Shown here: positions 19,421 to 27,545 of the stretch, in pieces
Position numbering within the stretch: the first letter of the stretch is position 1
How the letters are laid out: each line of letters opens with the position of its first letter
Program-made: the position numbers and the translations under genes
NCBI RefSeq assembly: GCF_900116705.1
Contig: NZ_FPBP01000004.1
Coordinates: forward strand, 1 to 64,000
Source: Halomonas korlensis
GTDB taxonomy: Bacteria > Pseudomonadota > Gammaproteobacteria > Pseudomonadales > Halomonadaceae
Length of the DNA stretch: 64,000 nucleotides
Reading direction: 5' to 3'
The notes under the pieces: model-generated
The model's database searches: none
What the model saw: only the letters and a program-made list of their open reading frames with translations
Told to the model about the DNA's origin: nothing

Positions 19421-19493
19421 TTGTATGCAACATACACCAAAGGTCTATCATTACAGGGTGGCAGAACTCACCTAGGCTATAGATTGCATACAA
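19421..19493. promoter_or_regulatory. Paired inverted operators upstream of gntR
   Basis: TTGTATGCAA at 19421-19430 and its exact reverse complement TTGCATACAA at 19484-19493 lie 17-90 bp before the GTG start. Each is itself nearly palindromic and close to the TTGTATACAA-like sites bound by many FCD-type GntR regulators. Two such sites about six helical turns apart suggest autoregulation by looping or dual binding. Confidence 0.65.
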
Positions 19494-19509
19494 CAATCAG
19501 GTTTCGACC

Positions 19510-20226
19510 GTGAGCAAGGTCAGTCAACTCGATGCCTCGCCTGTCGTGAGAACGGCCACCGCACAGGTTCATGAGGCCATCAAGCAGGGCATTCTCGACG
19601 GGCATTACCGGCCGAACGACTACATTCGCGAGACCAGCGTGGCTCGCGAGCTCGAGGTAAGCCGCACGCCGGTTCGCGAGGCGCTTCGCGAGTTGGTATC
19701 GGAGGGCTGGCTCGAGGCCATTCCCCATCACGGCGCCCGCGTGGTGGTCTGGACCGAGCGTGATGCCCGCGAGGTATTCGAGCTGCGTTTGGTGCTGGAA
19801 CCCATGGCGGCGGGCATGGCATGCCGCCACATGGAACCGTCGCGGCTCGCTCGCCTCGAGGCGCTGGCATCGCGGATGGAGATATTGGCCGAACCGATGG
19901 AGCCCACTGCGGAGGCCCGTAATGAAATCGCGTTGCTCAATCATGAGTTTCACCGCGAACTGATACGCGCCAGCAATAACCAGCGTCTTTACACCGTGCT
20001 CGACATGGTGGTCCGCACCTCGATCATCCGTCGCAACTTTGACCTCTACGACCGCCAGGCCATGCAGCGCAGCATGCGCCATCACCGCGAGATTCTTCAG
20101 GCCATCCAGGCGCAGAGCCCCGGCTGGGCCGAAAGCATCATGCACGCTCACCTGCTCTCGGCAAGAAAGCTGCATGAAAGCGTTGCCGACGCTGTACCCC
20201 GCGACCGGCAAGAGCCATTGACCTGA
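19510..20226 (+). CDS. GntR-family regulator (FadR/FCD subfamily)
   Basis: The 238-residue protein has an N-terminal winged helix with IRETSVARELEVSRTPVREA, the GntR recognition signature. An all-helical FCD effector domain follows, with metal/ligand-type positions (EVFELRLVLEP, NHEFHRELI, HREILQAI). It starts with GTG at 19510 behind CAGG. It is the first gene of a co-directional operon whose products import and split a branched acid, so it most likely responds to that substrate or its CoA ester. The paired TTGTATGCAA operators lie directly upstream. Confidence 0.92.
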   Translation: MSKVSQLDASPVVRTATAQVHEAIKQGILDGHYRPNDYIRETSVARELEVSRTPVREALRELVSEGWLEAIPHHGARVVVWTERDAREVFELRLVLEPMAAGMACRHMEPSRLARLEALASRMEILAEPMEPTAEARNEIALLNHEFHRELIRASNNQRLYTVLDMVVRTSIIRRNFDLYDRQAMQRSMRHHREILQAIQAQSPGWAESIMHAHLLSARKLHESVADAVPRDRQEPLT

Positions 20227-20269
20227 CCCTTGACGACGCTCATCGACACTGCGAGGAAAGATAACAACA

Positions 20270-21487
20270 ATGACCGACCTGACCTCTCTCACCGACCTTC
20301 CCCTCGAGGATCTCAAGGTCCTCGAGCTCGGCCAGCTGATCGCTGGCCCCTACTGCGGACAGGTGTTCGCCGATTTCGGGGCCAACGTCATCAAGGTCGA
20401 GCCCCCGGGCCGGGGCGATGCCATGCGCCAATGGGGCGAGGCTGACCTCGAGACTGGCGAGCCGCTGTGGTGGAACGTCATCGCCCGCAACAAGCAATCG
20501 CTGACGCTGGACCTGCGTCAACCCCGGGGCCAGGACATCCTGCGCAAGCTCGCCGAACAGGCGGACGTGATCATCGAGAACTTCCGCCCCGGCACCATGG
20601 AGCGCTGGGACCTGGGCTACGAGACGCTGTCACGCTATAACCCACGGCTGGTCATGGTGCGGGTCACCGGCTTCGGCCAGGATGGTCCCTATGCTTCCCG
20701 TGCGGGATTCGCCTCAGTCTGTGAAGCGATGGGGGGCTTGCGCTATCTCAGCGGCTATCCGGATCGCCCGCCGGTTCGCGTGGGCATCTCCATCGGCGAC
20801 ACCCTAGCCGGGCTACACGGCGCCATGGGTGCGCTGGTGGCCCTGCATCAGCGCGAACGCACTGGTCTTGGCCAGGTGGTCGACAGTGCCATCTTCGAAT
20901 CGGTGCTGGCGATGATGGAGAGCCTGGTGCCCGAGTACGCGCGGGCCGGCAAGATCCGCGAGCGCAGCGGCAGCTTCCTGCCCAAGATTGCGCCGTCGAA
21001 TGCCTATCCCGCCCGCGACGGACGCGACGTCATCATCGGCGCCAATCAGGATTCGGTGTTTCGACGGCTATGCACGGCCATGGGCCAGCCGACCCTGGCC
21101 GACCATCCCGATTATGCCACCCACCGCGCCCGCGGCGAGCATCAGCAGGCCATCGACGACCTGGTGGCCGCCTGGACACGCCAGCACAACGCCCAGCAGG
21201 TGGTCGATATCCTCGCCGAGGCCGGCGTGCCGGCGGGGCTGGTGTTTCGTGCTCCCGACATGCTCGACGACCCCCACTTCCAGGCCCGCGACGCGATCGT
21301 CGAGGTCCCGGACCGCCATGGCAAGCCGCTGCCGATGCAGAACGTCTTCCCACGGCTGACCGACACCCCGGGACGTGTGCGCCATGTCGGACCCGAACTG
21401 GGCGAGCACACCGAGACGATTCTCGCGGACTGGCTTGGCTTGGCTCCCGACACCCTCGACGCCTTGCGCGCCGATCACGTGATCTGA
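20270..21487 (+). CDS. CaiB/BaiF (class III) CoA-transferase
   Basis: Class III CoA-transferases move CoA between carboxylic acids by way of an Asp acyl anhydride. The 405-residue protein begins with the family hallmark LKVLELGQLIAGPYCGQVFA and has VIKVEPPGRGDAMRQWG, QSLTLDLRQPRGQDIL, ENFRPGTMERWDLGYETL and GQVVDSAIFESVLAMME. It opens the enzyme part of the operon, 43 bp after gntR. With the hydratase and lyase downstream, the likely role is to activate an imported or hydrated dicarboxylate, probably with succinyl-CoA or acetyl-CoA as donor. The substrate cannot be read from the sequence. Confidence 0.93.
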   Translation: MTDLTSLTDLPLEDLKVLELGQLIAGPYCGQVFADFGANVIKVEPPGRGDAMRQWGEADLETGEPLWWNVIARNKQSLTLDLRQPRGQDILRKLAEQADVIIENFRPGTMERWDLGYETLSRYNPRLVMVRVTGFGQDGPYASRAGFASVCEAMGGLRYLSGYPDRPPVRVGISIGDTLAGLHGAMGALVALHQRERTGLGQVVDSAIFESVLAMMESLVPEYARAGKIRERSGSFLPKIAPSNAYPARDGRDVIIGANQDSVFRRLCTAMGQPTLADHPDYATHRARGEHQQAIDDLVAAWTRQHNAQQVVDILAEAGVPAGLVFRAPDMLDDPHFQARDAIVEVPDRHGKPLPMQNVFPRLTDTPGRVRHVGPELGEHTETILADWLGLAPDTLDALRADHVI

Positions 21488-21500
21488 GCGGAGCGTCCTC

Positions 21501-22790
21501 ATGGATCCAGTCATTGTCGTCGTTCTGCTGATCGGGCTGATTGCCTTCGGCGTCCCGATCTTTCTGGCCCTCGGGCTGTCGGGACTGCTCGGCCTGTACA
21601 TGGCGCGCGGGTCGCTGGCGTTTTTCTTCGCGCCATCGTCGCTGTTCGGCCAGCTCAATGCCTTCGAACTGATTGCCCTGCCACTGTTCATCCTGATGGG
21701 TAACTTCCTGGGCGCCACCCCGGTGGGCTCGAGTCTCTTCACTGCCGCGGTGCGCTGGCTCAACTGGCTGCGCGGCAGCCTGGCCATCTCGTCGGTAGGC
21801 GCCTCGGCGATGTTCGGTGCGGTCTCCGGTGTCAGCCTGGCGGGGGTGGCGGCGGTCGGCTCGATCGCCGTCCCGCAGATGCTCGAGCGTGGCTACAGCC
21901 GTTCGCTGGCAGCAGGCTCGGTCGTCACGGCCGGCGCCCTGGCGATGCTGATTCCGCCCAGCGTGCCGTTCATCATCTATGGCGCCGTCTCCAACGTCTC
22001 GGTCGCCGATCTGTTCATCGGCGGCATCGTGCCGGGTATCGTCCTGGCGCTGGCACTCTCGGTTTACATCTATATCCGGGTGTCGCTGCGTCCCGAAGAG
22101 GCACCGGCCAGCAACGAGCAGTTCACCTGGAAGCAGCGCTGGGCGAGCCTGGCCGGCATCTGGCATGCCGCGCTGCTGGTGGTGGCCGTGCTCGGCTCGA
22201 TCTATTCCGGAGTGGCAACGCCCAGCGAGGCCGCCGGCATCGGCGCCCTGGGCGCCTTCTTGATCGCCACACTGATCTTTCGCAGCCTCAGCTGGCGCAA
22301 GTTTCTCGAGATCCTCGGCTCCACCGCACGGATCAGCGGCGCCATCCTGCTGATCATCGGCTGCGCCAAGATCTTCGGCGACTATCTCAACATGGTCCGC
22401 GTTCCCCAGCTGCTCACCGAGGCGCTGACCGCCAGCGGCCTGCCCGCCTGGGCCATCCTGCTGGCGGTCATGCTGCTGCTGATCCTGCTGGGGATGATCG
22501 TCGATGCGGTGTCGCTGATCGTGGTGACCACGCCAGTGCTGCTGCCGCTGATCGAAGCGCTGGGCTACGACCCGTTGTGGTTCGGCATCATCATGGTGCT
22601 GAATCTGGAGATCGCCGTGGTAACGCCACCGGTGGGGCTCAACCTCTATGCGTTGCGCGGAGTGTGCCCCGAACTTTCGGTCGAAGAGATCATCCAAAGC
22701 GCCCTGCCCTTCGTCGCGGTCCAATTCCTCGTGCTGATGCTGTTCGTGTTCTTCCCCGGCATCAGCCTGTGGTTACCGGGGCTCATGTAG
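21501..22790 (+). CDS. TRAP transporter large permease (DctM)
   Basis: DctM is the 12-helix sodium-driven permease of tripartite acid transporters. The 429-residue protein is almost wholly hydrophobic. It has the typical FILMGNFLGATPVGSSLF, SASAMFGAVSGVSLAGVAAVG-like and AGALAMLIPPSVPFIIYGAV segments, and ends at VAVQFLVLMLFVFFPGISLW. It starts 13 bp after the CoA-transferase stop. The order here is M-P-Q, whereas P-Q-M is commoner. Confidence 0.95.
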   Translation: MDPVIVVVLLIGLIAFGVPIFLALGLSGLLGLYMARGSLAFFFAPSSLFGQLNAFELIALPLFILMGNFLGATPVGSSLFTAAVRWLNWLRGSLAISSVGASAMFGAVSGVSLAGVAAVGSIAVPQMLERGYSRSLAAGSVVTAGALAMLIPPSVPFIIYGAVSNVSVADLFIGGIVPGIVLALALSVYIYIRVSLRPEEAPASNEQFTWKQRWASLAGIWHAALLVVAVLGSIYSGVATPSEAAGIGALGAFLIATLIFRSLSWRKFLEILGSTARISGAILLIIGCAKIFGDYLNMVRVPQLLTEALTASGLPAWAILLAVMLLLILLGMIVDAVSLIVVTTPVLLPLIEALGYDPLWFGIIMVLNLEIAVVTPPVGLNLYALRGVCPELSVEEIIQSALPFVAVQFLVLMLFVFFPGISLWLPGLM

Positions 22791-22881
22791 CGCCGGTGTA
22801 GCGTGGCCCGTGGCCGGACGCGCGGGTCGCAATGGAAGTAAAAATAATTGTGCAAGCACAACAACAAACCGGAGACACACC

Positions 22882-23928
22882 ATGACCCTAACTCGTCGCC
22901 AAGTGCTCAAATACGGTACCTTCGCCACCGCGGGGGCCACCCTATTCGGCGGGCAGAGCCTGTTCTCGCCTCGGGCGATGGCCGCCACCACCATGACCGG
23001 CGTGACCTATCTGCCGCCGTCCTACAAGGCCTTGACCTACGGCTCCAACCGTTTCGTCGAACTCCTCAAGGAAAATGGCGGAGACGTCCTCAATGTCGAG
23101 TTCTATGATTCCGGTCAGCTGCTCAAGGCCGACGAACAGCTGCCGGCGCTGCGCTCTCGCAGCATCGACTTCATGTTCCACACCACCTCCTACATCACCC
23201 GTTCGGTCCCGATTCTCGGCATCACCGGCCTGCCCGGCGTGGTCGACGAACTCTATCGCCACCCTGAGCGTCTGGCGCAGGGGAGCCCGCTGCTGGAACT
23301 GATCAACGAGGTGCTGGCCGAGGAAAACCTCTACATGCTCACCGCCGGCGGCGGCGTACTCGAGCCCGAATACATCTGGAGTACCGAGGCCAGTCCGATC
23401 CGCAGCCTTGATGAAGTCCGCGGCAAGAAGATCCGCATCGTCGGCTTCGAGGCCACCCAGGCCCTCGAGGACTACGACATCGGCGCCACCCGCATCCCTT
23501 CGTCCGAGACCTACATGGCGCTGCAGCGCGGCACCGTGGATGCCGGCGTGTTCAACATCTCCACGGTGATCGGGCGTAGCCTTCAGGAGCAACTGCAGGT
23601 CTGCTACAAGCTGCCGATGACCGCCTTCACCGTGGCACCCTTCATGCTGCGCGACACCTGGGACAACCTGGACGACGAGGTGCGGGGCGTGCTCGAGAAC
23701 GCCGCCGGCTGGTACGACGAGAACTTCATCGACCACTGCAACAACGACATCTACCCCAACGAGTACTGGCCGCAGATCGAGGAAGAAGGCATCGAGGTCG
23801 TCGAACCCTCCGACGAGGATATCGAGACCTTCAACAACGGCGCCGAAGCGGTCTGGAACCACTGGAAGGGAGAAGTCGGGGAAGACGTCGGTATTCGCGC
23901 CATCGCCCTGGCACTGGGCGAGGCCTGA
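22882..23928 (+). CDS. TRAP transporter solute-binding protein (DctP), Tat-exported
   Basis: This is the periplasmic substrate-binding protein of the transporter, 348 residues. The N-terminus MTLTRRQVLKYGTFATAGAT is a twin-arginine signal with a probable cut after AMA (about residue 35), so it is exported folded. The DctP signature regions LRSRSIDFMFHT, EVRGKKIRIVGFEATQALED and YMALQRGTVDAGVFN are present. The Arg in KIRIVG is the usual carboxylate contact. The start is supported by GGAG 7 bases upstream. A 91-bp leader separates it from dctM, perhaps holding an extra promoter or processing site. Confidence 0.94.
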   Translation: MTLTRRQVLKYGTFATAGATLFGGQSLFSPRAMAATTMTGVTYLPPSYKALTYGSNRFVELLKENGGDVLNVEFYDSGQLLKADEQLPALRSRSIDFMFHTTSYITRSVPILGITGLPGVVDELYRHPERLAQGSPLLELINEVLAEENLYMLTAGGGVLEPEYIWSTEASPIRSLDEVRGKKIRIVGFEATQALEDYDIGATRIPSSETYMALQRGTVDAGVFNISTVIGRSLQEQLQVCYKLPMTAFTVAPFMLRDTWDNLDDEVRGVLENAAGWYDENFIDHCNNDIYPNEYWPQIEEEGIEVVEPSDEDIETFNNGAEAVWNHWKGEVGEDVGIRAIALALGEA

Positions 23929-23938
23929 GGAGAACCCC

Positions 23939-24469
23939 ATGACCTCGATTGTCATGCGCAGCTGGGACGGCCTGCTGGCCGTCCTGCGCTGGACCTCGAT
24001 GGCCGTGCTGATGTTCATGATGGTGTCCATCGGTTACGACGCCATCATGCGCTACGCCTTTGCCGCTCCCACCAGCTGGAGCCTGGAGATCAACTCCTTC
24101 CTGCTGGTGTACCTGGCCGTGGTAGGGGCGGCCGAGGCACAGCGCGCCGATGCTCATATTCGGATCACCTACTTCAAGGACAAGCTGCCGGTAACGGTAC
24201 GCGCCACGATCAACCTGCTTACCGGGCTGCTGGGCGCGGTGTTCTGCTTCGTGCTGGTCTGGCGCGGCGGGATCATGGCCATGCAGGCATTTGAGTTCGG
24301 TGAGCGCGTTTCCAGCTCGCTGGGCACGCCGATGGTCTACCCCTATGGGCTGCTGCCGGTGGGGTTTGCCGCACTGGGGCTGCAATTCCTGATCGACGCC
24401 GTGGCTGCCGGCCACCGCCTGATTCATCCCGGCGCCCACGCCGACGAGGAGACCTCCGCCAATGGCTGA
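23939..24469 (+). CDS. TRAP transporter small permease (DctQ)
   Basis: DctQ is the four-helix scaffold subunit that pairs with DctM. The 176-residue protein has four hydrophobic spans and the family motif YDAIMRYAFAAPTSWSLEIN, followed by EAQRADAHIRITYF. The stop overlaps the next gene's ATG by 8 nt, so the aconitase-like enzyme is translationally coupled to the transporter. The start follows GAGGAG at the end of dctP. Confidence 0.94.
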   Translation: MTSIVMRSWDGLLAVLRWTSMAVLMFMMVSIGYDAIMRYAFAAPTSWSLEINSFLLVYLAVVGAAEAQRADAHIRITYFKDKLPVTVRATINLLTGLLGAVFCFVLVWRGGIMAMQAFEFGERVSSSLGTPMVYPYGLLPVGFAALGLQFLIDAVAAGHRLIHPGAHADEETSANG

Positions 24470-26417
24470 CACCTTGAGCCACCAGCTGATCGCCACTCAC
24501 CGGATCAGCGGCGACATGACCCCGGGCAGCGAGATCGCCCTGACCATCCAGCAAGCCCTGCTGCAGGACATCCTCGGCACGCTGGTGATGCTCGAACTCG
24601 ATGCCATGGGGCTCGACCGCGTGCACACCTCGCCGAGCGTGCAATACATCGACCACACCCTGATCCAGCAGGACAACATCAACGCCGATGCCCACCTGTT
24701 CTTGAAGAGCGCCTGTGAGCGGCTGGGCGTCTGGTACAGCGGCCCCGGCAACGGCATCAGCCATCCGGTACACATGGAGCGCTTCGGCATCCCCGGCCAG
24801 AGCATGGTCGGCTGCGACAGCCACACCACCGCGGCCGGCGCCCTGGGCATGCTGGCCATCGGCGCCGGCGGCATCGAGGTCGCCATGGCCATGGCCGGCC
24901 AGCCGCTCTACCTGACCATGCCCGAGATCGTCGGTGTCCGCCTGGAAGGCGAGCTGCCCGACTGGGTCAGCGCCAAGGATATCGTCCTCGAACTGCTGCG
25001 CCGCCACGGCGTGGCCGGGGCCAAGAACTGCATCCTCGAGTACTACGGTCCCGGTCTGGCCGGACTCGACGCCATGGACCGCCATGTGCTGGCCAACATG
25101 GGCACCGAGATGGGCGCCACCACCAGCGTCTTTCCCAGCGACGAAGTGACGCGCGACTTCCTGCGCTCGCGTGGCCGTGAGGCCGACTGGCGGGCGCTTG
25201 CCGCCGAACCCGGCTGCCGCTACGACCGCGACGAGGTGATCGATTTGTCGACGCTGGTGCCGCTGATCGCTCTGCCCTCCAGCCCCGACAAGGTGGTGCC
25301 GGTCAGCGAAGCCGCGGGGCAGCCCCTCCATCAGGCGTATATCGGCTCCTCCGGCAACCCGGGCTATCGCGACATCGCGGTGGTCGCCGAGATCGTCAAG
25401 GGCAAGAGCGTCGCCGGTAACGTCTCGCTGGACATCAACCCCTCGACCCGGCGCATCCTCGCCGCGCTGATCGACGAAGGCCACCTGGGCGCGCTGGTCG
25501 CGGCCGGCGCGCGGCTCCACCAGCCCGGCTGCAACGGCTGTATCGGCATGGGCCAGGCCCCCGCGGCGGGACGCAACAGCCTGCGTACCGTCCCGCGCAA
25601 CTTCCCCGGTCGCTCCGGCACTCGCGAGGATAGCGTCTTCCTGTGCAGCCCGGAAACCGCGGCAGCCTCCGCGCTCGCCGGCGTGATCACCGATCCACGC
25701 ACCCTCGACATGCCCTACCCGCGACCGCGCGAGCCGCAGCAGATGCAGGTCGATGACGCCTGGTTCGTGCCGCCACTGCCCGCCGAGCAGGCCCGTCAGG
25801 TCGACCTGTTGGCGACCGACAACACCCCGCCGCTGCCGCTGCTCAAGCCCTTGCCGGAGACGCTGGAGGTGCCCGTGCTGCTCGAGGTCGGCGACAACAT
25901 CTCCACCGACGACATCATGCCCGCCGGTGCGCGCGTGCTGCCGCTTTGGAGCAACGTGTATGCCTCGGCCGAGCATGTCTTCGAGGCCGTGGATCCCGCT
26001 TATGTCGCACGGGCCCGCGAGCAGGGCGAGGCCGGCCACGCGATCGTCGGCGGCGCCAACTACGGACAGGGTTCGAGCCGCGAAAACGCCGCCCTGGTGC
26101 CGCGCCTGCTGGGACTGCAGCTGGTGGTCGCCGAGAGCATCGCCCGCATCCACTGGCAGAACCTGCCCTGTTTCGGTGTGCTGCCGCTGACCTTCGCCGA
26201 CCCCGCCGATCGTGCGCGTCTCGGCCAGGGCCGACGCCTGCGGATCGAAGGCTGGCGCGAGGCGCTTGCCGCCGGACGCGACGTCACCGCGACCCTGGAT
26301 AACGGCGAGACGCTCACCCTGCGCCACGAGCTCAGCGCCCGCCAGCGCGAGATCCTGTCCGCCGGCGGCGTCATCAACTACCTCTCCCGATCCAGCGATG
26401 CCTCCTTTACCTCATGA
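24462..26417 (+). CDS. Aconitase-family hydratase (single chain, ~650 residues)
   Basis: The protein has the full aconitase layout. A 4Fe-4S core uses Cys118 (VGCDSHT), Cys357 and Cys360 (PGCNGCIGMG), and a linked swivel domain carries NYGQGSSREN with Ser538. At 651 residues it resembles the short aconitase/homoaconitase type, not AcnA or AcnB (~860-890). Position 542 is Asn where most aconitases have His in GSSREH, which may mark a different substrate. It sits between a dicarboxylate transporter and an HMG-CoA-lyase-like gene, so hydration of a branched unsaturated acid (citraconate, mesaconate or 3-methylglutaconate type) is a better guess than citrate-cycle aconitase. That is inference. 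Confidence 0.85.
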   Translation: MADTLSHQLIATHRISGDMTPGSEIALTIQQALLQDILGTLVMLELDAMGLDRVHTSPSVQYIDHTLIQQDNINADAHLFLKSACERLGVWYSGPGNGISHPVHMERFGIPGQSMVGCDSHTTAAGALGMLAIGAGGIEVAMAMAGQPLYLTMPEIVGVRLEGELPDWVSAKDIVLELLRRHGVAGAKNCILEYYGPGLAGLDAMDRHVLANMGTEMGATTSVFPSDEVTRDFLRSRGREADWRALAAEPGCRYDRDEVIDLSTLVPLIALPSSPDKVVPVSEAAGQPLHQAYIGSSGNPGYRDIAVVAEIVKGKSVAGNVSLDINPSTRRILAALIDEGHLGALVAAGARLHQPGCNGCIGMGQAPAAGRNSLRTVPRNFPGRSGTREDSVFLCSPETAAASALAGVITDPRTLDMPYPRPREPQQMQVDDAWFVPPLPAEQARQVDLLATDNTPPLPLLKPLPETLEVPVLLEVGDNISTDDIMPAGARVLPLWSNVYASAEHVFEAVDPAYVARAREQGEAGHAIVGGANYGQGSSRENAALVPRLLGLQLVVAESIARIHWQNLPCFGVLPLTFADPADRARLGQGRRLRIEGWREALAAGRDVTATLDNGETLTLRHELSARQREILSAGGVINYLSRSSDASFTS

Positions 26418-26448
26418 CACTCAACTCAACGACTCACGAGGCCGCGAT

Positions 26449-27381
26449 ATGAACCTACTCTCGCCTCCCGCCATGGTCGATATCGTCGAGGTCGCCCCTC
26501 GCGACGGCTTCCAGTCGATCCGCGACCCCCTGCCCACCGCCGAGAAGATCCGCTGCATTCAGGCGTTGATCGATGCCGGCGTCACTCGCCTGGAAATCGG
26601 CTCCTTCGTCAGTCCCAAGGCGATTCCGCAGATGGCCGATACCGGCGAGCTGGTGGCCGCCTTCGCCGACCGAGCTGCCATGCGCTTCTCGGCCCTGGTG
26701 CCCAATCTACGCGGTGCCGAGCTGGCGCTGGACCACGGCGTTCGCGAGCTGGTGTTCGTGGTTTCGGTTTCCGAGTCGCACAATCAAAGCAATGTGCGGC
26801 GCAGCGTGGACGACTCGCTGGCCGATCTCGCGCGCATCGTCAGCCTGATGCAGCAGGAGGGTAATACCTACCTGCGACTTGACCTGGGCACCAGCTTCGA
26901 CTGCCCTTTTGAGGGCACCATCGACTGGCGCCAGGTCGATAGCGTGCTCGCGCACGCCATGGCGATCTGCGACGAGCTGCCGATGGAAGTCGCGCTGTGC
27001 GATACCACCGGCCGCGCCACGCCCTATCAGGTGGCGGAGCACTTTTCCCGGCTGATCGACCATCACGGCCGTGCCGGCGTGAAGTGGGCATTCCATGGCC
27101 ACGACACCTTCGGAATGGGAGTCACCAATGCGCTGTTCGCGCTTCACCACGGCGCCACCGCCATCGATACCGCCTGTGCCGGCCTCGGTGGCTGCCCCTT
27201 CGCCCCCGGCGCTACGGGCAATACCGCCACCGAGGACGTCCTGCACGCTCTCGACGGCGGCAAGGTCTATACCGGCATCGACATGGCACGCCTGCTGCTG
27301 GCCGCCGATGCCATCGCCGCCCTGCCCGGCGGGCAGACCGCCAGCCACCTTCGCCAGGTGCCTCGCGAACGGGCGGCGTGA
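26449..27381 (+). CDS. HMG-CoA-lyase-family retro-Claisen lyase
   Basis: This is a DRE-TIM metallolyase of the hydroxymethylglutaryl-CoA lyase group, 310 residues. All catalytic landmarks are present: Arg18-Asp19 in VAPRDGFQ, the metal His pair 216/218 in FHGHDTFG, and the mobile-loop Cys249 in AGLGGCPFAPGATGN. Enzymes of this group cleave beta-hydroxyacyl-CoA with a tertiary hydroxyl: HMG-CoA to acetoacetate and acetyl-CoA, or by analogy citramalyl-CoA to pyruvate and acetyl-CoA. The ATG at 26449 follows GAGG by 7 bases. It ends the operon. Confidence 0.9.
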   Translation: MNLLSPPAMVDIVEVAPRDGFQSIRDPLPTAEKIRCIQALIDAGVTRLEIGSFVSPKAIPQMADTGELVAAFADRAAMRFSALVPNLRGAELALDHGVRELVFVVSVSESHNQSNVRRSVDDSLADLARIVSLMQQEGNTYLRLDLGTSFDCPFEGTIDWRQVDSVLAHAMAICDELPMEVALCDTTGRATPYQVAEHFSRLIDHHGRAGVKWAFHGHDTFGMGVTNALFALHHGATAIDTACAGLGGCPFAPGATGNTATEDVLHALDGGKVYTGIDMARLLLAADAIAALPGGQTASHLRQVPRERAA

Positions 27382-27398
27382 ACTTCACTCACCATGAA

Positions 27399-27419
27399 GA
27401 GGTTACCCTTGGTAGCCTC
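27399..27419 (+). terminator. Candidate terminator hairpin after the catabolic operon
   Basis: GAGGTTACC pairs with GGTAGCCTC (one G-T pair) around loop CTT, 18 bp after the lyase stop. It lacks a strong U-tract, so it may need Rho or act as an mRNA-end stem. Confidence 0.4.
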
Positions 27420-27545
27420 ATTATCGGTCATGCCACCAGCGACATCATGCTGTCGGAGCTAGACGATGAGCCATCTAGCCAGCTCATCCATTCCGCCATC
27501 AACCCACAGCCATCCCAGCTCAGCGCAGGGAAGTCAACTTCACTG

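Noticed and set aside
21033..22724. A 563-residue minus-strand frame opposite dctM
   Set aside because: Gln/Asp/His-rich antisense shadow of the membrane permease; no domain recognised.
24273..26327. A 684-residue minus-strand open frame opposite the aconitase-like gene
   Set aside because: It is an antisense shadow of a strongly supported gene with no ribosome binding site and low-complexity composition.
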